Source of the DNA: Ensifer adhaerens
GTDB taxonomy: Bacteria > Pseudomonadota > Alphaproteobacteria > Rhizobiales > Rhizobiaceae
Direction of reading: 5' to 3'
Assembly (NCBI RefSeq): GCF_000697965.2
Contig: NZ_CP015880.1
Location: forward strand, 3,367,001-3,431,000
DNA length: 64,000 nucleotides
The notes beneath the pieces were generated by a model, which saw only the letters and a list, made by a program, of their open reading frames with translations, searched no databases and was not told the origin of the DNA. The position numbers and the translations under genes are program-made. Positions 9,269 to 18,998 of this stretch are shown one piece after another; within the stretch, counting starts at the first letter, position 1, and every line of letters starts with the position of its first letter.

Positions 9269-9730
9269 CTACATGTGGGCAAGCCGCAAGCGTCCGGATT
9301 TCTCGGATCGTCGCTTGTCGAAGATGGCCCTGACCGCCTGCGTCGAGCCATCATCCATCCGCACGCTCATATCCATGTGGAGATGCTCATCGACGATCGT
9401 GATGCGGATGTCGAACGGCTTGCCGCGATAGCGGCCGGCGCCGTCCTCGTTCCAGCGCCCGATGCCCGCAGCGCTCGAACCGCCGCCGACGCGCCCGAGA
9501 TGGGTCACCGCGAACCATCCATCCCTCCCCGTCACCTTCAGCACGGGGCCGTTCCGCCGGATCTCGACCGAGCAGCTCTCGCAGTCACCGGCGCCGGACG
9601 TGACCTGCTGCCATTGCCCCTGGAAGCTGACGCCGCTCGCCCCGGCGACCGCCGGCCAGAGAACGATCAGCAGCACGAAAAGCGCACGGCAGGGAGACGA
9701 AAAGGCCACTCTGCAAGAATTCATCGACAT
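9269..9730 (-). CDS. Small exported protein of unknown function
   Basis: This 153-residue product begins MSMNSCRVAF and has a clear signal-peptide-like segment (LFVLLIVLWPAVAGA) before a mature part of about 125 residues rich in Gly and charged residues, with one CxxC pair (GDCESCSVE). I do not recognise the family. It is convergent with glpV and divergent from the nucleobase permease gene. ATG 9724 is an alternative start; neither has a strong ribosome site. The reading frame extends upstream to 9793, but the signal peptide supports the shorter form. Confidence 0.6.
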   Translation of the reverse strand: MSMNSCRVAFSSPCRALFVLLIVLWPAVAGASGVSFQGQWQQVTSGAGDCESCSVEIRRNGPVLKVTGRDGWFAVTHLGRVGGGSSAAGIGRWNEDGAGRYRGKPFDIRITIVDEHLHMDMSVRMDDGSTQAVRAIFDKRRSEKSGRLRLAHM

Positions 9731-10060
9731 GATCCCAAACGAACCGCGGCGGAGCCTTCGCACCCGGCGCGACGAACCATCGTCGCTTCGCATTGCAGCA
9801 ACGTTGCATCGTTGCTAGGATCAAGCTGTTCGTTGGCGCGCCTTGAGGCCTTCTTCGGCAATACCTGCCCGGTCGGCGCCGTTCGACGGTCAAATCCGAA
9901 CCTTTCCCGCCCCGATCACCCCTCGACAACTTCCCCCGAAATCCGGAAAGTGTTTTCGTTCCGGCGATACTTGCGACATTCTGTCTCGACAACCGAAGAT
10001 AGCGTTTCCCCTGTTGGAGGACGGGGGGCCGGACTGGTCGATGTAATGGGAGGAGGAACC
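9731..10060. other. 330-base gene-free region before the nucleobase permease
   Basis: This divergent intergenic region should hold the promoters of the exported protein gene and the permease gene. It contains the perfect 10-base palindrome GCAACGTTGC (9798-9807). I see no convincing -35/-10 pair, no recognisable purine riboswitch and no coding sequence. Confidence 0.4.
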
Positions 10061-11545
10061 ATGAGCGACGTTTCCAGCATACACCCGGTGGACGAGATGC
10101 TGCCCGTGGGCAGACTTGCGACCCTCGGGTTGCAGCATGTCCTTGTCATGTATGGCGGCGCCGTCGCGGTGCCCCTGATCGTCGGCCGCGCCTTGCAGCT
10201 CAGCCCCCAGGACGTCGCTTTCCTGATTTCCGCCGATCTTTTCGTTTGCGGCCTCGTCACCATCATCCAGTCGCTTGGCCTCGGCCGCAGCATCGGCATC
10301 CGGCTTCCGGTCATGATGGGCGTTACTTTCGCCTCAGTCGGCCCGATGGTCTCGATGGCGGCGATGACACCCGGGCAAGAGGGTGCCCGGATGATCTTCG
10401 GCGCCATCATCGGCGCCGGCCTCGTCGCGCTCCTGCTCGCGCCGGTCATGGGCCGGCTTCTGAGGTTCTTCCCCCCCGTCGTCACCGGCACGATCATTCT
10501 CGTCATCGGCGTTTCGCTGATGCGCGTCGGCGTGAACTGGATCTTCGGCAATCCCTTCGGTCCGACCGCACCCAAGCTCGTCGATCCGAGCCATGCGGAA
10601 TGGCTGGCGGAGCTCAAGAAGGCCGCGGCCACCGGAGGCCCGGCGGTACCGGACGGCCTGGTGCTTGGCGCCAGCGTGCCGAACCCGCTTTACGCCGAGC
10701 CGAGCCACATCGCGCTGGCCGGCTTCGTGCTCCTCTCCATTCTCGTGATCGCCCGCTTCGGCCGCGGACTGATCAGCAACATCGCGGTGCTGACCGGCGT
10801 CGTCGTCGGCTGCGTCGTCGCCGCAGCACTCGGCATGATGCATTTCGACCGGGTGGCCGATGCCGGCTGGTTTGCCGTGGTCACGCCGCTGCGCTTCGGC
10901 ATGCCGATCTTCGATCCGGTGCTGATCGCCACCATGTCGCTGGTGATGATCGTCGTGATGATCGAATCGACCGGCATGTTCCTGGCACTCGGCGAAATCA
11001 CCAATCGCGAAGTCTCGCGGCAGCAGTTGACGGCGGGGCTCAGGGTCGATGGCCTCGGCACCATGATCGGCGGCCTGTTCAACACCTTCCCCTACACGAG
11101 CTTCTCGCAGAATGTCGGGCTTGTCGGCGTCACCGGCGTCAAGAGCCGCTACGTCTGCGTGATGGGGGGCGTCATCATGATCGCGCTCGGCCTCATCCCG
11201 AAGATGGGCGCACTGGTCGAAGCGGTTCCGACCTTCGTGCTCGGCGGCGCCGGCCTGGTGATGTTCGGCATGGTCGCTGCGACCGGCGTGCGCATCCTGT
11301 CGACCGTCGATTTCAAGTCGTCGCGCAACAACCTGTTCGTGGTCGCCGTCTCGGTCGGCTTCGGCCTGATCCCGCTGATCGCGCCGAACTTCCTGATCTG
11401 GCTGCCGCATGCGATCCACCCGATCATCGAGTCCGGCATCGTGCTTGCCTCGATCTCGGCCGTCGTGCTCAACGCCTTCTTCAATGGCCTCAGCTTCGAA
11501 AGCACAGCCAGCGTCAACGCGGCCAAGCTCGCCGACAGCCATTGA
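10061..11545 (+). CDS. NCS2-family nucleobase (xanthine/uracil type) permease
   Basis: This 494-residue protein has about 12-14 hydrophobic segments and belongs to the nucleobase:cation symporter-2 (nucleobase-ascorbate transporter) family. The helix-1 region LQHVLVMYGGAVAVPLIVG and the signature QNVGLVGVTGVKSR are characteristic. The QNxGxxxxTG pattern fits xanthine or urate carriers better than uracil carriers, but substrate cannot be settled by eye. The start follows an AGGAGGAACC site. The reading frame runs open far upstream, which is a high-GC artefact. Confidence 0.88.
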   Translation: MSDVSSIHPVDEMLPVGRLATLGLQHVLVMYGGAVAVPLIVGRALQLSPQDVAFLISADLFVCGLVTIIQSLGLGRSIGIRLPVMMGVTFASVGPMVSMAAMTPGQEGARMIFGAIIGAGLVALLLAPVMGRLLRFFPPVVTGTIILVIGVSLMRVGVNWIFGNPFGPTAPKLVDPSHAEWLAELKKAAATGGPAVPDGLVLGASVPNPLYAEPSHIALAGFVLLSILVIARFGRGLISNIAVLTGVVVGCVVAAALGMMHFDRVADAGWFAVVTPLRFGMPIFDPVLIATMSLVMIVVMIESTGMFLALGEITNREVSRQQLTAGLRVDGLGTMIGGLFNTFPYTSFSQNVGLVGVTGVKSRYVCVMGGVIMIALGLIPKMGALVEAVPTFVLGGAGLVMFGMVAATGVRILSTVDFKSSRNNLFVVAVSVGFGLIPLIAPNFLIWLPHAIHPIIESGIVLASISAVVLNAFFNGLSFESTASVNAAKLADSH

Positions 11546-11562
11546 GCCACCCGCAATCACGG

Positions 11563-11597
11563 AACCCCGGCCCGCGAAAGCTGGGGTTTCGCTTTTC
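11563..11597 (+). terminator. Terminator after the nucleobase permease
   Basis: AACCCCGGC (11563-11571) pairs with GCTGGGGTT (11580-11588), including one G-U pair. The stem is followed by a T-rich tract ending CTTTT. Confidence 0.65.
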
Positions 11598-11699
11598 CAC
11601 ATCTCGGAGGATCCCGATACTTCGATCGCCAACGAAGCATCCGCCGTAAGCGTCGCGCTAGAACGATGGCAACAATGACGACACAAGGATGCGATCCCG

Positions 11700-12611
11700 A
11701 TGGCCAAGACCAACCTTTCTCTCGAACTCCTGCTGCTTCTTGCGCTCGCAACGCTCTGGGGCGCCTCCTACACCTTCATCAAGATCGGCATCGAGACCAT
11801 TCCGCCGGTCACGCTGATCGCCGCCCGCACCCTGATTGCCGGCGCGCTTCTTCTTGCCGTTCTGCGCTGGCGTGGTCTCAGCCTGCCGCGTGACGCGGCG
11901 ACTTGGCGGCGCTTCCTGTTCCAGGCCTGCCTCAACAGCGTTGTGCCCTTCACGCTGATCGCCTGGGCCGAGCAGACGATCGATGCCGGCATCGCCTCGA
12001 TCCTCAATGCGACGACACCGATCTTCGCCTTCCTGATGACGGCGCTGATCACCCGCCACGAAGCGGTCACGGCCCGCAAGCTCGTTGGCATCGTCGCCGG
12101 CATGACCGGCATCAGCCTGATCATCGGCATGGAGGCCTTCGGCGGCCTCGGGGAACAGTTGCTGCCACAGTTGGCCGTGGTGCTCGCCACCGTCTGCTAC
12201 GCGGGCGCCGCCATCTTCGGTCGCGGCTTCAAGGGACTCGACCCGATGATGCCCGCCGCCGGCTCGTTGATCGCAGGTGCTGCCCTGCTGATCCCGGTAA
12301 GCCTCGTCGTCGACAGGCCCTGGACGCTTGCGCCGTCGACGGAGTCGCTGCTGGCACTGCTCGGCCTCGCCGTCTTCTCGACCGCCCTTGCCTTTGCCAT
12401 CTACTTCCGGCTGATCCAGACACTGGGCTCGGTCGGCGCCACGGCACAGGCCTATCTGCGCGTGCCGATCGGCGTTGCCATCGGCGCGCTCTTCCTCGGC
12501 GAACGGCTGTCGGACACCGCCTGGATCGGCCTTGGCTGCGTCATCGTCGGGGTCGCGGCCATGACCATTCCGGCGCGGCGACGCGGCGACGCGATCGCCG
12601 ACCGCGGCTGA
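11700..12611 (+). CDS. EamA/DMT-superfamily transporter
   Basis: The 303-residue product has about ten membrane helices in two EamA repeats; the first begins LATLWGASYTFIKIGIETIP and the second lies in the C-terminal half (ATVCYAGAAIFGRGF onward). Proteins of this superfamily export metabolites or amino acids, but the substrate is unknown here. It lies downstream of the NCS2 gene after a terminator and is convergent with mur. Confidence 0.85.
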   Translation: MAKTNLSLELLLLLALATLWGASYTFIKIGIETIPPVTLIAARTLIAGALLLAVLRWRGLSLPRDAATWRRFLFQACLNSVVPFTLIAWAEQTIDAGIASILNATTPIFAFLMTALITRHEAVTARKLVGIVAGMTGISLIIGMEAFGGLGEQLLPQLAVVLATVCYAGAAIFGRGFKGLDPMMPAAGSLIAGAALLIPVSLVVDRPWTLAPSTESLLALLGLAVFSTALAFAIYFRLIQTLGSVGATAQAYLRVPIGVAIGALFLGERLSDTAWIGLGCVIVGVAAMTIPARRRGDAIADRG

Positions 12612-12641
12612 GGCCACTTACGGATAAAGAGAAGAGATTGC

Positions 12642-12659
12642 GCGCGCCGTCTGGCGCGC
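12642..12659. terminator. Hairpin between convergent EamA and mur genes
   Basis: GCGCGCC (12642-12648) pairs with GGCGCGC (12653-12659) around a 4-base loop. No clear T-run lies on either side, so function as a bidirectional terminator is only suggested by position. Confidence 0.4.
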
Positions 12660-12672
12660 CATTGCCGACGCC

Positions 12673-13101
12673 TCAGTCCTTGCGCTTGCGGCAGTAGAGT
12701 TCCAGCCGGTGACGTACGAGGTCATAGCCGAGTTCGGCGGCGATTTCCGCCTGAAGCTGCTCGATCTTGTCGGAGCGGAACTCGATCACCGCACCGGTGT
12801 CGATGTCGATCAGATGATCGTGATGCGGCGCGTCGGCGGTCTCGAAGCGAGCGGTCGCACTCTCAAAGGCATGGCGCTGCACCACGCCCTGTTGCTCAAG
12901 CGCAGACAACGTCCGGTAGACGGTCGATAGCGAGACGGTGGCGTCAATTTCCTTCGCCCGGCGATGCAGTTCGTTTGCATCCGGATGGTCTTCGGCGGTG
13001 GCGAGGATCTTCAGAATAGCGGCACGCTGGCGCGTCACGCGCACGCCGCCATCCCTCAACACGCCTTCCAGTTCTTCGACACGATTCTTGTTCTGTTTCA
13101 T
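12673..13101 (-). CDS. mur: Fur-family manganese uptake regulator
   Basis: This 142-residue Fur-family repressor has an N-terminal winged helix (VTRQRAAILKIL to VSLSTVYRTLSALEQQGVV) and a C-terminal metal-binding domain with APHHDHLIDIDTG. The CxxC zinc pair found after this motif in E. coli Fur is absent (IDTG). In Rhizobium and Sinorhizobium the Fur homologue next to sitABCD is Mur, which represses sit genes when Mn2+ is plentiful. It is divergent from sitA across 121 bases containing the candidate operators. Naming rests on genomic context plus family. Confidence 0.9.
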   Translation of the reverse strand: MKQNKNRVEELEGVLRDGGVRVTRQRAAILKILATAEDHPDANELHRRAKEIDATVSLSTVYRTLSALEQQGVVQRHAFESATARFETADAPHHDHLIDIDTGAVIEFRSDKIEQLQAEIAAELGYDLVRHRLELYCRKRKD

Positions 13102-13144
13102 GGTCGTACACTAGCCAAGGGCACGGCCTTTGAAAATAGCCAGT

Positions 13145-13180
13145 TGCGAATGCTTCTCATTTGCATTGACTTATGCAAAT
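13145..13180. promoter_or_regulatory. Overlapping palindromes before sitA, candidate Mur operators
   Basis: TGCGAATG (13145-13152) faces CATTTGCA (13158-13165) with seven of eight positions matching. ATTTGCAT (13159-13166) faces its perfect complement ATGCAAAT (13173-13180) across 6 bases. The two palindromes share bases 13159-13165. The TGCAAATGAGAA-like content resembles alphaproteobacterial Fur/Mur recognition sequences. A TTGAC (13166-13170) inside the second palindrome could be the sitA -35 element. Confidence 0.65.
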
Positions 13181-13222
13181 CATTCCCCTACTCCTGTGAG
13201 CATCAACATCTGGGAGTAAAGG

Positions 13223-14128
13223 ATGATCGATCAGACGAGGCGCGCGATCCTGGCGGCAATGACGGCCGTCGCAGCCATTGCGCTCGTTCCAGGCGCCGCT
13301 TACGCGCAGGAGAAATTCAAGGCAGTGACGACTTTTACGGTCATTGCCGACATGGCAAAGAACGTCGCGGGCGACGCGGCCATCGTCGAATCGATCACCA
13401 AGCCGGGCGCCGAGATCCACAACTACCAGCCGACGCCGCGCGATATCCTGAAGGCGCATGACGCCAAGCTGATCCTCTGGAATGGCCTGAACCTGGAGCG
13501 CTGGTTCGAGAAATTCTTCCAGAACTTCGACGATGTTCCCGGTGTCGTCGTCTCGACCGGCATCGACCCCATGGGCATTGCCGAGGGCCCCTATACCGGC
13601 AAGCCCAATCCGCATGCCTGGATGTCGCCATCGGCCGCGTTGATCTATGTCGACAACATCCGCGACGCCTTCGTGAAGTATGACCCTGATAATGCCGAGA
13701 CCTACAAGGCCAATGCCGAGGCCTATAAGCAGAAGATCGAGGCGACCATTGCACCGATCCGCGCCGAGATCGCCAAGATCCCCGAGGACAAGCGCTGGCT
13801 GGTCTCGAGCGAAGGCGCCTTCAGCTACCTGATCCGCGATTTCGGAATGAAGGAACTCTATCTCTGGCCGATCAACGCCGACCAGCAGGGTACCCCGCAG
13901 CAGGTCCGCAAGGTGATCGACGCCGTCCGGGCGAACCATATCCCGGTCGTCTTCTCCGAAAGCACGATTTCGCCGGACCCGGCAGAACAAGTGGCGCGCG
14001 AGACCGGTGCAAAATACGGCGGTGTGCTCTACGTTGATTCCTTGAGCGAAGCGGACGGCCCGGTTCCGACCTATGTCGACCTGCTGCGCGTCACATCGGA
14101 AACCATCGCCAAGGGTCTTGCACAATGA
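13223..14128 (+). CDS. sitA: Manganese ABC transporter, metal-binding protein SitA
   Basis: This 301-residue cluster A-1 metal-binding protein has a signal peptide (residues 1-26, ending AAYAQ) and the four expected ligands: His in [10 protein letters not shown], His in PNPHAWMSP, Glu in VSSEGAF and Asp in LYVDSL. The His-His-Glu-Asp set and absence of a His-rich loop favour Mn2+ or Fe2+ over Zn2+. GGGAG precedes the start. The stop overlaps the sitB start. Repression by Mur is predicted from the upstream sites. Confidence 0.93.
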   Translation: MIDQTRRAILAAMTAVAAIALVPGAAYAQEKFKAVTTFTVIADMAKNVAGDAAIVESITKPGAEIHNYQPTPRDILKAHDAKLILWNGLNLERWFEKFFQNFDDVPGVVVSTGIDPMGIAEGPYTGKPNPHAWMSPSAALIYVDNIRDAFVKYDPDNAETYKANAEAYKQKIEATIAPIRAEIAKIPEDKRWLVSSEGAFSYLIRDFGMKELYLWPINADQQGTPQQVRKVIDAVRANHIPVVFSESTISPDPAEQVARETGAKYGGVLYVDSLSEADGPVPTYVDLLRVTSETIAKGLAQ

Positions 14129-15060
14129 ACCTTCAGGTGAAGACGCGCTCCGGGCCAGCACCTTCTTCCGGTGAGCAAGGAAGCGGCATCCGCGTCGCGG
14201 GTGCCACCGTCACCTACCGCAACGGCCTGCGGGCGCTGCGTGACGCCAGCTTCGAGATCCCGACCGGCACGATCACTGCGCTCGTCGGCGTCAACGGCAG
14301 CGGCAAGTCGACGCTGTTCAAGGCGATCATGGGCTTTGCCCGCCTGTCGCGCGGCGAGATCGCGATCCTCGGTCTTTCCGTGCCGGACGCGCTGAAGAAA
14401 AACCTCGTCGCCTATGTGCCGCAGGCCGAAGAAGTCGACTGGAACTTCCCGGTGCTGGTCGAGGACGTGGTCATGATGGGCCGTTACGGCCACATGAACA
14501 TGTTGCGCATCCCGAAGAAAGTCGATCACGAAGCGGTCGAGGCAGCCCTTGCCCGCGTCGGCATGAGCGACTACCGCAAGCGCCAGATCGGCGAACTCTC
14601 CGGCGGCCAGAAGAAGCGCGTCTTCCTCGCACGCGCCCTTGCCCAGGACGGCAAGGTCATCCTGCTCGACGAACCCTTCACCGGCGTCGACGTCAAGACC
14701 GAGGACGCGATCATTCGGCTTTTGATCGGCCTTCGCGACGAGGGCCGGGTCATGCTGGTCTCGACCCACAATCTCGGCAGCGTACCGGAATTCTGCGACC
14801 GCACCGTGCTTCTGAAGAACACCGTGCTCGCCTATGGCCCGACCGAGACGACCTTCACCCGCGAGAACCTCGAGCTCGCCTTCGGCGGCGTGCTGCGGCA
14901 CTTCGTGCTCGGCGGCGATAGCCTGCACGACGACGCCGATCCCCGCCAGCTTGCCGTCATCACCGACGACGAGCGTCCGCTCGTCATGTATGGCGACAAG
15001 GACCGCATGGTAGCGCAGCCGGCAAAGCCCGAGACCAACGGGGAACAGAACGGCAAATGA
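14125..15060 (+). CDS. sitB: Manganese ABC transporter, ATPase SitB
   Basis: This 311-residue ATPase has Walker [10 protein letters not shown], signature LSGGQKKR, Walker B VILLDEP and H-loop STHN. A C-terminal tail of about 40 residues after the ATPase core is hydrophilic and rich in Asp, Arg and Lys. The start overlaps the sitA stop by 4 bases (ATGA), indicating translational coupling. It powers import through SitC and SitD. Confidence 0.93.
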   Translation: MNLQVKTRSGPAPSSGEQGSGIRVAGATVTYRNGLRALRDASFEIPTGTITALVGVNGSGKSTLFKAIMGFARLSRGEIAILGLSVPDALKKNLVAYVPQAEEVDWNFPVLVEDVVMMGRYGHMNMLRIPKKVDHEAVEAALARVGMSDYRKRQIGELSGGQKKRVFLARALAQDGKVILLDEPFTGVDVKTEDAIIRLLIGLRDEGRVMLVSTHNLGSVPEFCDRTVLLKNTVLAYGPTETTFTRENLELAFGGVLRHFVLGGDSLHDDADPRQLAVITDDERPLVMYGDKDRMVAQPAKPETNGEQNGK

Positions 15061-15917
15061 TCGCCACGCTCTCCGAACCCTTCACCTACGGCTACATGCT
15101 CAACGCCATGTGGGTGAGCGCACTGGTCGGCGGCGTCTGCGCCTTCCTGTCCTCCTATCTGATGCTGAAAGGCTGGTCGCTGATCGGCGACGCGCTCTCG
15201 CACTCGATTGTGCCCGGCGTTGCCGGCGCCTACATGCTCGGCCTGCCCTTCTCGCTCGGCGCCTTCTTCTCCGGCGCCCTTGCCGCCGGCGCCATGCTGT
15301 TTCTCAATCAGCGCACAAGGCTCAAGGAAGACACGATCATCGGGCTGATCTTCACCTCCTTCTTCGGCCTCGGCCTCTTCATGGTCTCGCTGTCGCCGAC
15401 GTCGGTGAACATCCAGACAATCGTGCTCGGCAACATCCTGGCGATCACGCCCGCCGACACGCTGCAACTGGCGATCATCGGCATCGTCTCGCTCATCATC
15501 CTGACGGCCAAGTGGAAGGACCTGATGGTGACCTTCTTCGACGAGAGCCACGCCCGCTCGATCGGCATCCCGACGACCTTCCTCAAGGTCTTGTTCTTCA
15601 CGCTGCTTTCGGCCTGCACGGTCGCGGCCCTCCAGACCGTCGGCGCCTTTCTCGTCATCGCCATGGTCGTAACACCGGGCGCCACCGCCTATTTGCTGAC
15701 GGATCGTTTTCCGCGGCTGATCCTCATCAGCGTCGCCATCGGCACGCTGACGAGCTTCTTCGGCGCCTATTTCAGCTATTTCCTCGATGGCGCCACCGGC
15801 GGCATCATCATCGTGCTGCAGACGCTGATCTTCCTGACGGCCTTCGTCTTTGCCCCGAAGCACGGGCTTCTGGCCGCGCGCCGGCGCGGCGCCGAACCGG
15901 TGGAGGCCGGCCGATGA
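15057..15917 (+). CDS. sitC: Manganese ABC transporter permease SitC
   Basis: This 286-residue ABC-3 family permease has about eight hydrophobic segments. [23 protein letters not shown] is the conserved early-helix motif of metal permeases. It overlaps sitB and sitD by 4 bases at each end, so the four sit genes form one tightly coupled operon. It is paralogous to SitD, with which it should form a heterodimeric channel. Confidence 0.92.
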   Translation: MIATLSEPFTYGYMLNAMWVSALVGGVCAFLSSYLMLKGWSLIGDALSHSIVPGVAGAYMLGLPFSLGAFFSGALAAGAMLFLNQRTRLKEDTIIGLIFTSFFGLGLFMVSLSPTSVNIQTIVLGNILAITPADTLQLAIIGIVSLIILTAKWKDLMVTFFDESHARSIGIPTTFLKVLFFTLLSACTVAALQTVGAFLVIAMVVTPGATAYLLTDRFPRLILISVAIGTLTSFFGAYFSYFLDGATGGIIIVLQTLIFLTAFVFAPKHGLLAARRRGAEPVEAGR

Positions 15918-16765
15918 TCTCGCTCGACATGATGCTTGCCGTGTTCGAATTCGAGTTCATGCGCAACGCGCTTTTGATCTCGGTGCTGGTGGCGATCCCG
16001 ACCGCGATGCTCTCCTGCTTCCTGGTGCTGAAGGGCTGGTCGCTGATGGGCGATGCGATCTCACATGCCGTCTTTCCCGGCGTGGTGATCTCCTACATCG
16101 TCGGCCTGCCGCTCGCCGTCGGTGCCTTTGCCGCCGGCATGTCCTGCGCGCTGCTCACCGGCTATCTCAAGGAAAACAGCCGCATCAAGCAGGATACGGT
16201 CATGGGCGTGGTCTTCTCCGGCATGTTCGGTTTCGGCTTGGTGCTCTACACCAAGATCCAGAGCGACGTGCACCTCGATCACATCCTCTTCGGCGACATG
16301 CTCGGCATCGGCTGGCCGGACATTGTCGAGACCGGCGTGATCGCGCTCGTCGCCGCCGGCATCCTCGCGGTCAAGTGGCGGGATTTCCTGCTGCATGCCT
16401 TCGACCCGGCCCAGGCCAAGGCGGTCGGCCTGCCGGTCAACTGGCTGCACTATGGGCTGCTGGCGATCCTGTCGCTGACGATTGTCGGTGCGCTGAAGGC
16501 GGTGGGGCTGATCCTCGCCATCGCCATGCTGATCGCGCCCGGCGCCATCGCCTTCCTGATAACCCGGACAATGGGCATGATGCTCATCGTCGCCGTGCTG
16601 ATCGCGATGACGGCGTCCTTCACCGGCGTCTATCTGTCCTTCTTCATCGACAGCGCGCCGGCGCCGACCATCGTGCTCCTGATGACCGCAATGTTCCTGA
16701 TGGCCTTCGCCTGGTCGTCCTGGCGGACCTACCGAAACGAAGCCCGGCGCGTGGCGGCCGAATGA
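15914..16765 (+). CDS. sitD: Manganese ABC transporter permease SitD
   Basis: This 283-residue ABC-3 family permease carries the same LKGWSLMGDAISHAVFPGVV motif as SitC. The ATG at 15914 overlaps the sitC stop; the open frame extends much further upstream but that part is shadow of sitC. It is the last gene of the operon, followed immediately by a hairpin shared with the convergent atpB-like gene. Confidence 0.92.
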   Translation: MISLDMMLAVFEFEFMRNALLISVLVAIPTAMLSCFLVLKGWSLMGDAISHAVFPGVVISYIVGLPLAVGAFAAGMSCALLTGYLKENSRIKQDTVMGVVFSGMFGFGLVLYTKIQSDVHLDHILFGDMLGIGWPDIVETGVIALVAAGILAVKWRDFLLHAFDPAQAKAVGLPVNWLHYGLLAILSLTIVGALKAVGLILAIAMLIAPGAIAFLITRTMGMMLIVAVLIAMTASFTGVYLSFFIDSAPAPTIVLLMTAMFLMAFAWSSWRTYRNEARRVAAE

Positions 16766-16800
16766 AAAAAAGGCTCCCCTTGGCGGGGAGCCTCCTTGCC
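16765..16800. terminator. Bidirectional terminator between sitD and the atpB-like gene
   Basis: GGCTCCCC (16772-16779) pairs perfectly with 16785-16792 around a 5-base loop. Seven A residues (16765-16771) precede it, giving a T-run for the minus-strand gene. The plus side is followed only by a T-rich stretch (TCCTTGCCTTATTT). Confidence 0.8.
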
Positions 16801-16805
16801 TTATT

Positions 16806-17555
16806 TCAGTGGCTCGGATGCAGCGCGTCGTTGAGATACATGCAGGTCAGCATGGTGAAGATATAGGCCTGGATCAGGGCCATCAGCAGCTCCAGCCCCG
16901 TCAACGCCACCGTCATCAGCAGGGGCATGATCGCCGCCAGAATGCCCAGCGCGCCGAAACCGCTCAAGCCCACGACGAAGCCGGCGAAAACCTTGAGCGT
17001 GATATGACCGGCGAGCATGACCGCGAACAGACGGACCGAGTGGCTGACCGGGCGCGACAGGTAGGAGACCACCTCGATCGGGATGATGATCGGTGCCAGG
17101 ATCAACGGCACGCCTGAGGGCATGAACAGCCTGAGAAAGCCGAGGCCGTGCCGGTAGAGGCCGTAGAGCGTGACCGTCAGGAACACCAGCATCGCCAGCG
17201 CGAAGGTGACGGCGATATGGCTCGTTACCGTGAAGGCATAGGGAAACATGCCGATCAGGTTGGCGGTCAGGATGAACATGAACAGCGAGAAGACCAGCGG
17301 GAAAAAGCGCATGCCCTTTTCGCCGGCATTGTCGCGCAGTGTTTTCGCCGCAAACTCGTAGAGGATTTCGGCCGCCGATTGCGCCCGGTTCGGCACGAGG
17401 CCGCGTCTCCTGGTCGACAGGATCAGGAACAGGCTGGCGATCGCGATCGTCAGCACCATGTAGGCGGCCGAGTTGGTAAAGCTGATCTGGTAGCCGCCGA
17501 CTTCGGCGATCGGGAAGAGCGACTTGATCTCAAATTGTTCGATGGGTCCGGCCAT
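16806..17555 (-). CDS. atpB: Solitary F0 ATP synthase subunit a paralogue
   Basis: This 249-residue protein matches subunit a of F-type ATP synthase throughout: five or six helices, the essential helix-4 Arg ([20 protein letters not shown]), the Glu/Gln helix-5 region ([14 protein letters not shown]) and the C-terminus [12 protein letters not shown]. The usual SVRLFANMLAGH is [12 protein letters not shown] here, so a conserved Asn is Val. No atpI, atpE or atpF genes flank it, although alphaproteobacteria normally keep these with atpB. It may be a second copy or a repurposed paralogue. ATG 17555 has GAGG six bases upstream; ATG 17558 is an alternative. Confidence 0.85.
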   Translation of the reverse strand: MAGPIEQFEIKSLFPIAEVGGYQISFTNSAAYMVLTIAIASLFLILSTRRRGLVPNRAQSAAEILYEFAAKTLRDNAGEKGMRFFPLVFSLFMFILTANLIGMFPYAFTVTSHIAVTFALAMLVFLTVTLYGLYRHGLGFLRLFMPSGVPLILAPIIIPIEVVSYLSRPVSHSVRLFAVMLAGHITLKVFAGFVVGLSGFGALGILAAIMPLLMTVALTGLELLMALIQAYIFTMLTCMYLNDALHPSH

Positions 17556-17885
17556 CATCAACCTCGTGCGTTGGTGACGAAACGTCGGCGGCGCGCGCAG
17601 GCGGCCACCTGCGCGCTTCAATATGTTGGGAAAGCGATCGGCGGCCGAGATCGTTCCACGAAACGATGGCTTCCGGCGGGGCAATCGGGCTGCTCGATGA
17701 AGGAATTGGTCACGCGGACGTGCCGCGGGCTACGGGGCTGCATGGTACGATCGTCTCCAATATCTCGGTCGAGATAATGGGGCCGTCCCCAGGCGAAACA
17801 CCGACGCGGGTCGTCCCGCGTGCGCCTGACCTAGAGGCAATTTGCGCCGGGGTCAAGTCGGCGCTTGGCCGCCGCCCAACCGGTC
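17556..17885. other. 330-base gene-free region upstream of the atpB-like gene
   Basis: This lies between two minus-strand genes and should contain the promoter of the atpB-like gene. I see no clear promoter, hairpin with T-run, repeat or convincing small coding sequence. Short open frames here have no ribosome site or recognisable product. Confidence 0.4.
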
Positions 17886-18791
17886 TCAGCCGTAGCGACG
17901 GTGATCCGCAAGCACCTCGTCGATCACCACGCGCTGCTTTGCCTTTTCGCTCGCGGGCGCGCCAGTCATGTCGGCAAGGACGATCAGCGCCTTCCACAGG
18001 GTCCAGCCGCGGCCGCGCGCCCAGGCGCCGCGATCGAGAGCCATGCCGTCGCGGAAAACCTCGCGGTTCTCGCCGTCGAAAAACGTCCAGGCGATCGCCA
18101 GATCGCAGGCCGGATCCCCGACGCCGGAGGTGCCGAAGTCGATGACGCCGCTCAAGCTGCCGTTCTCGACCAGCAGGTTGCCCCAGGCGATATCGCCGTG
18201 AAACCAGACAGGCGCTCCTTCGAAAGGCGCGGCAAGTGCGGCCTCCCACACCTCTGCTGCCACTGTCGTATCGACATTGTCCGCAAGCAGCGTGAGCGCC
18301 TGACGCGTCTGCGCATCATAGAAGGCGGGCGGTCCGCCGCTATGGAAATTGTGATCGCCGGGCAAGGGTGCCCCGATGGCATCCGCTTGCATCAGCGCGC
18401 GCAGGAACCGCGCCAGGTCCTTCGCCACCTGACTGACATCGTCGACCCGCTCGACAGCCAGTGTTTGCCCGGGGAGATAACGATAGACCGACCAGGGCCA
18501 GGGAAAACCTTCTCCCGGCACGCCCTTGCCGAGAGGCACCGGAATGGGCAGCGGCAGTTGCGACGCCAGCAGCGGCAGCCAGCGATGTTCCTTTTCGACC
18601 TGCAGAACGTAGTGTTCGGCGCTCGGCAACCGGACGGTCATCCGGTCGCCGAGGCGAAACGTCCGGTTATCCCAGCCGCCCGGGTCGATCGGCCGTACGT
18701 CGAGTTCCGACCATTGCGGAAACTGCGCCGCGAGCAGCCGGTGCACCAGTGGTACGTCGATCGAGGGAGTTGCGGATGTCGGCTCTGTCAT
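17886..18791 (-). CDS. Aminoglycoside phosphotransferase-fold kinase
   Basis: This 301-residue protein belongs to the APH/choline kinase-like family. The catalytic loop reads WFHGDIAWGNLLVENG, with His-Gly-Asp and the following Asn, and the metal-binding motif is GVIDFGTSGVGDPACDL. The N-terminal nucleotide-binding lobe contains GGWDNRTFRLG. Chromosomal members often phosphorylate small metabolites or unknown substrates rather than confer resistance, and nothing here points to an antibiotic resistance context. The ribosome site is weak. Confidence 0.85.
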   Translation of the reverse strand: MTEPTSATPSIDVPLVHRLLAAQFPQWSELDVRPIDPGGWDNRTFRLGDRMTVRLPSAEHYVLQVEKEHRWLPLLASQLPLPIPVPLGKGVPGEGFPWPWSVYRYLPGQTLAVERVDDVSQVAKDLARFLRALMQADAIGAPLPGDHNFHSGGPPAFYDAQTRQALTLLADNVDTTVAAEVWEAALAAPFEGAPVWFHGDIAWGNLLVENGSLSGVIDFGTSGVGDPACDLAIAWTFFDGENREVFRDGMALDRGAWARGRGWTLWKALIVLADMTGAPASEKAKQRVVIDEVLADHRRYG

Positions 18792-18998
18792 GACGAACGT
18801 ACGCCCCGTTTGAATGTCTGCGGACGCAAGCTATGCAATCGCTTCCGGATTTCAACTTTTTAGTTCACGCCGACAACCATTCACCGGCGCGTTGTGCCGA
18901 GATGCAACAGTCGCCGCGCGGTTATCGGCGGTTGCATATTGCCGCCGCGACGGATTTCGAGGATGAAGAAAGCTTGGACATCTTGCTAGCCTGAGATC

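Noticed and set aside
10061..11545. Long N-terminal extension of the nucleobase permease back to 9275
   Set aside because: The extension is antisense to the exported-protein gene and has no family similarity; a strong AGGAGG site marks the start at 10061.
17886..18791. Antibiotic resistance gene (aminoglycoside phosphotransferase)
   Set aside because: The family is broad and mostly metabolic; there is no mobile element or resistance context.
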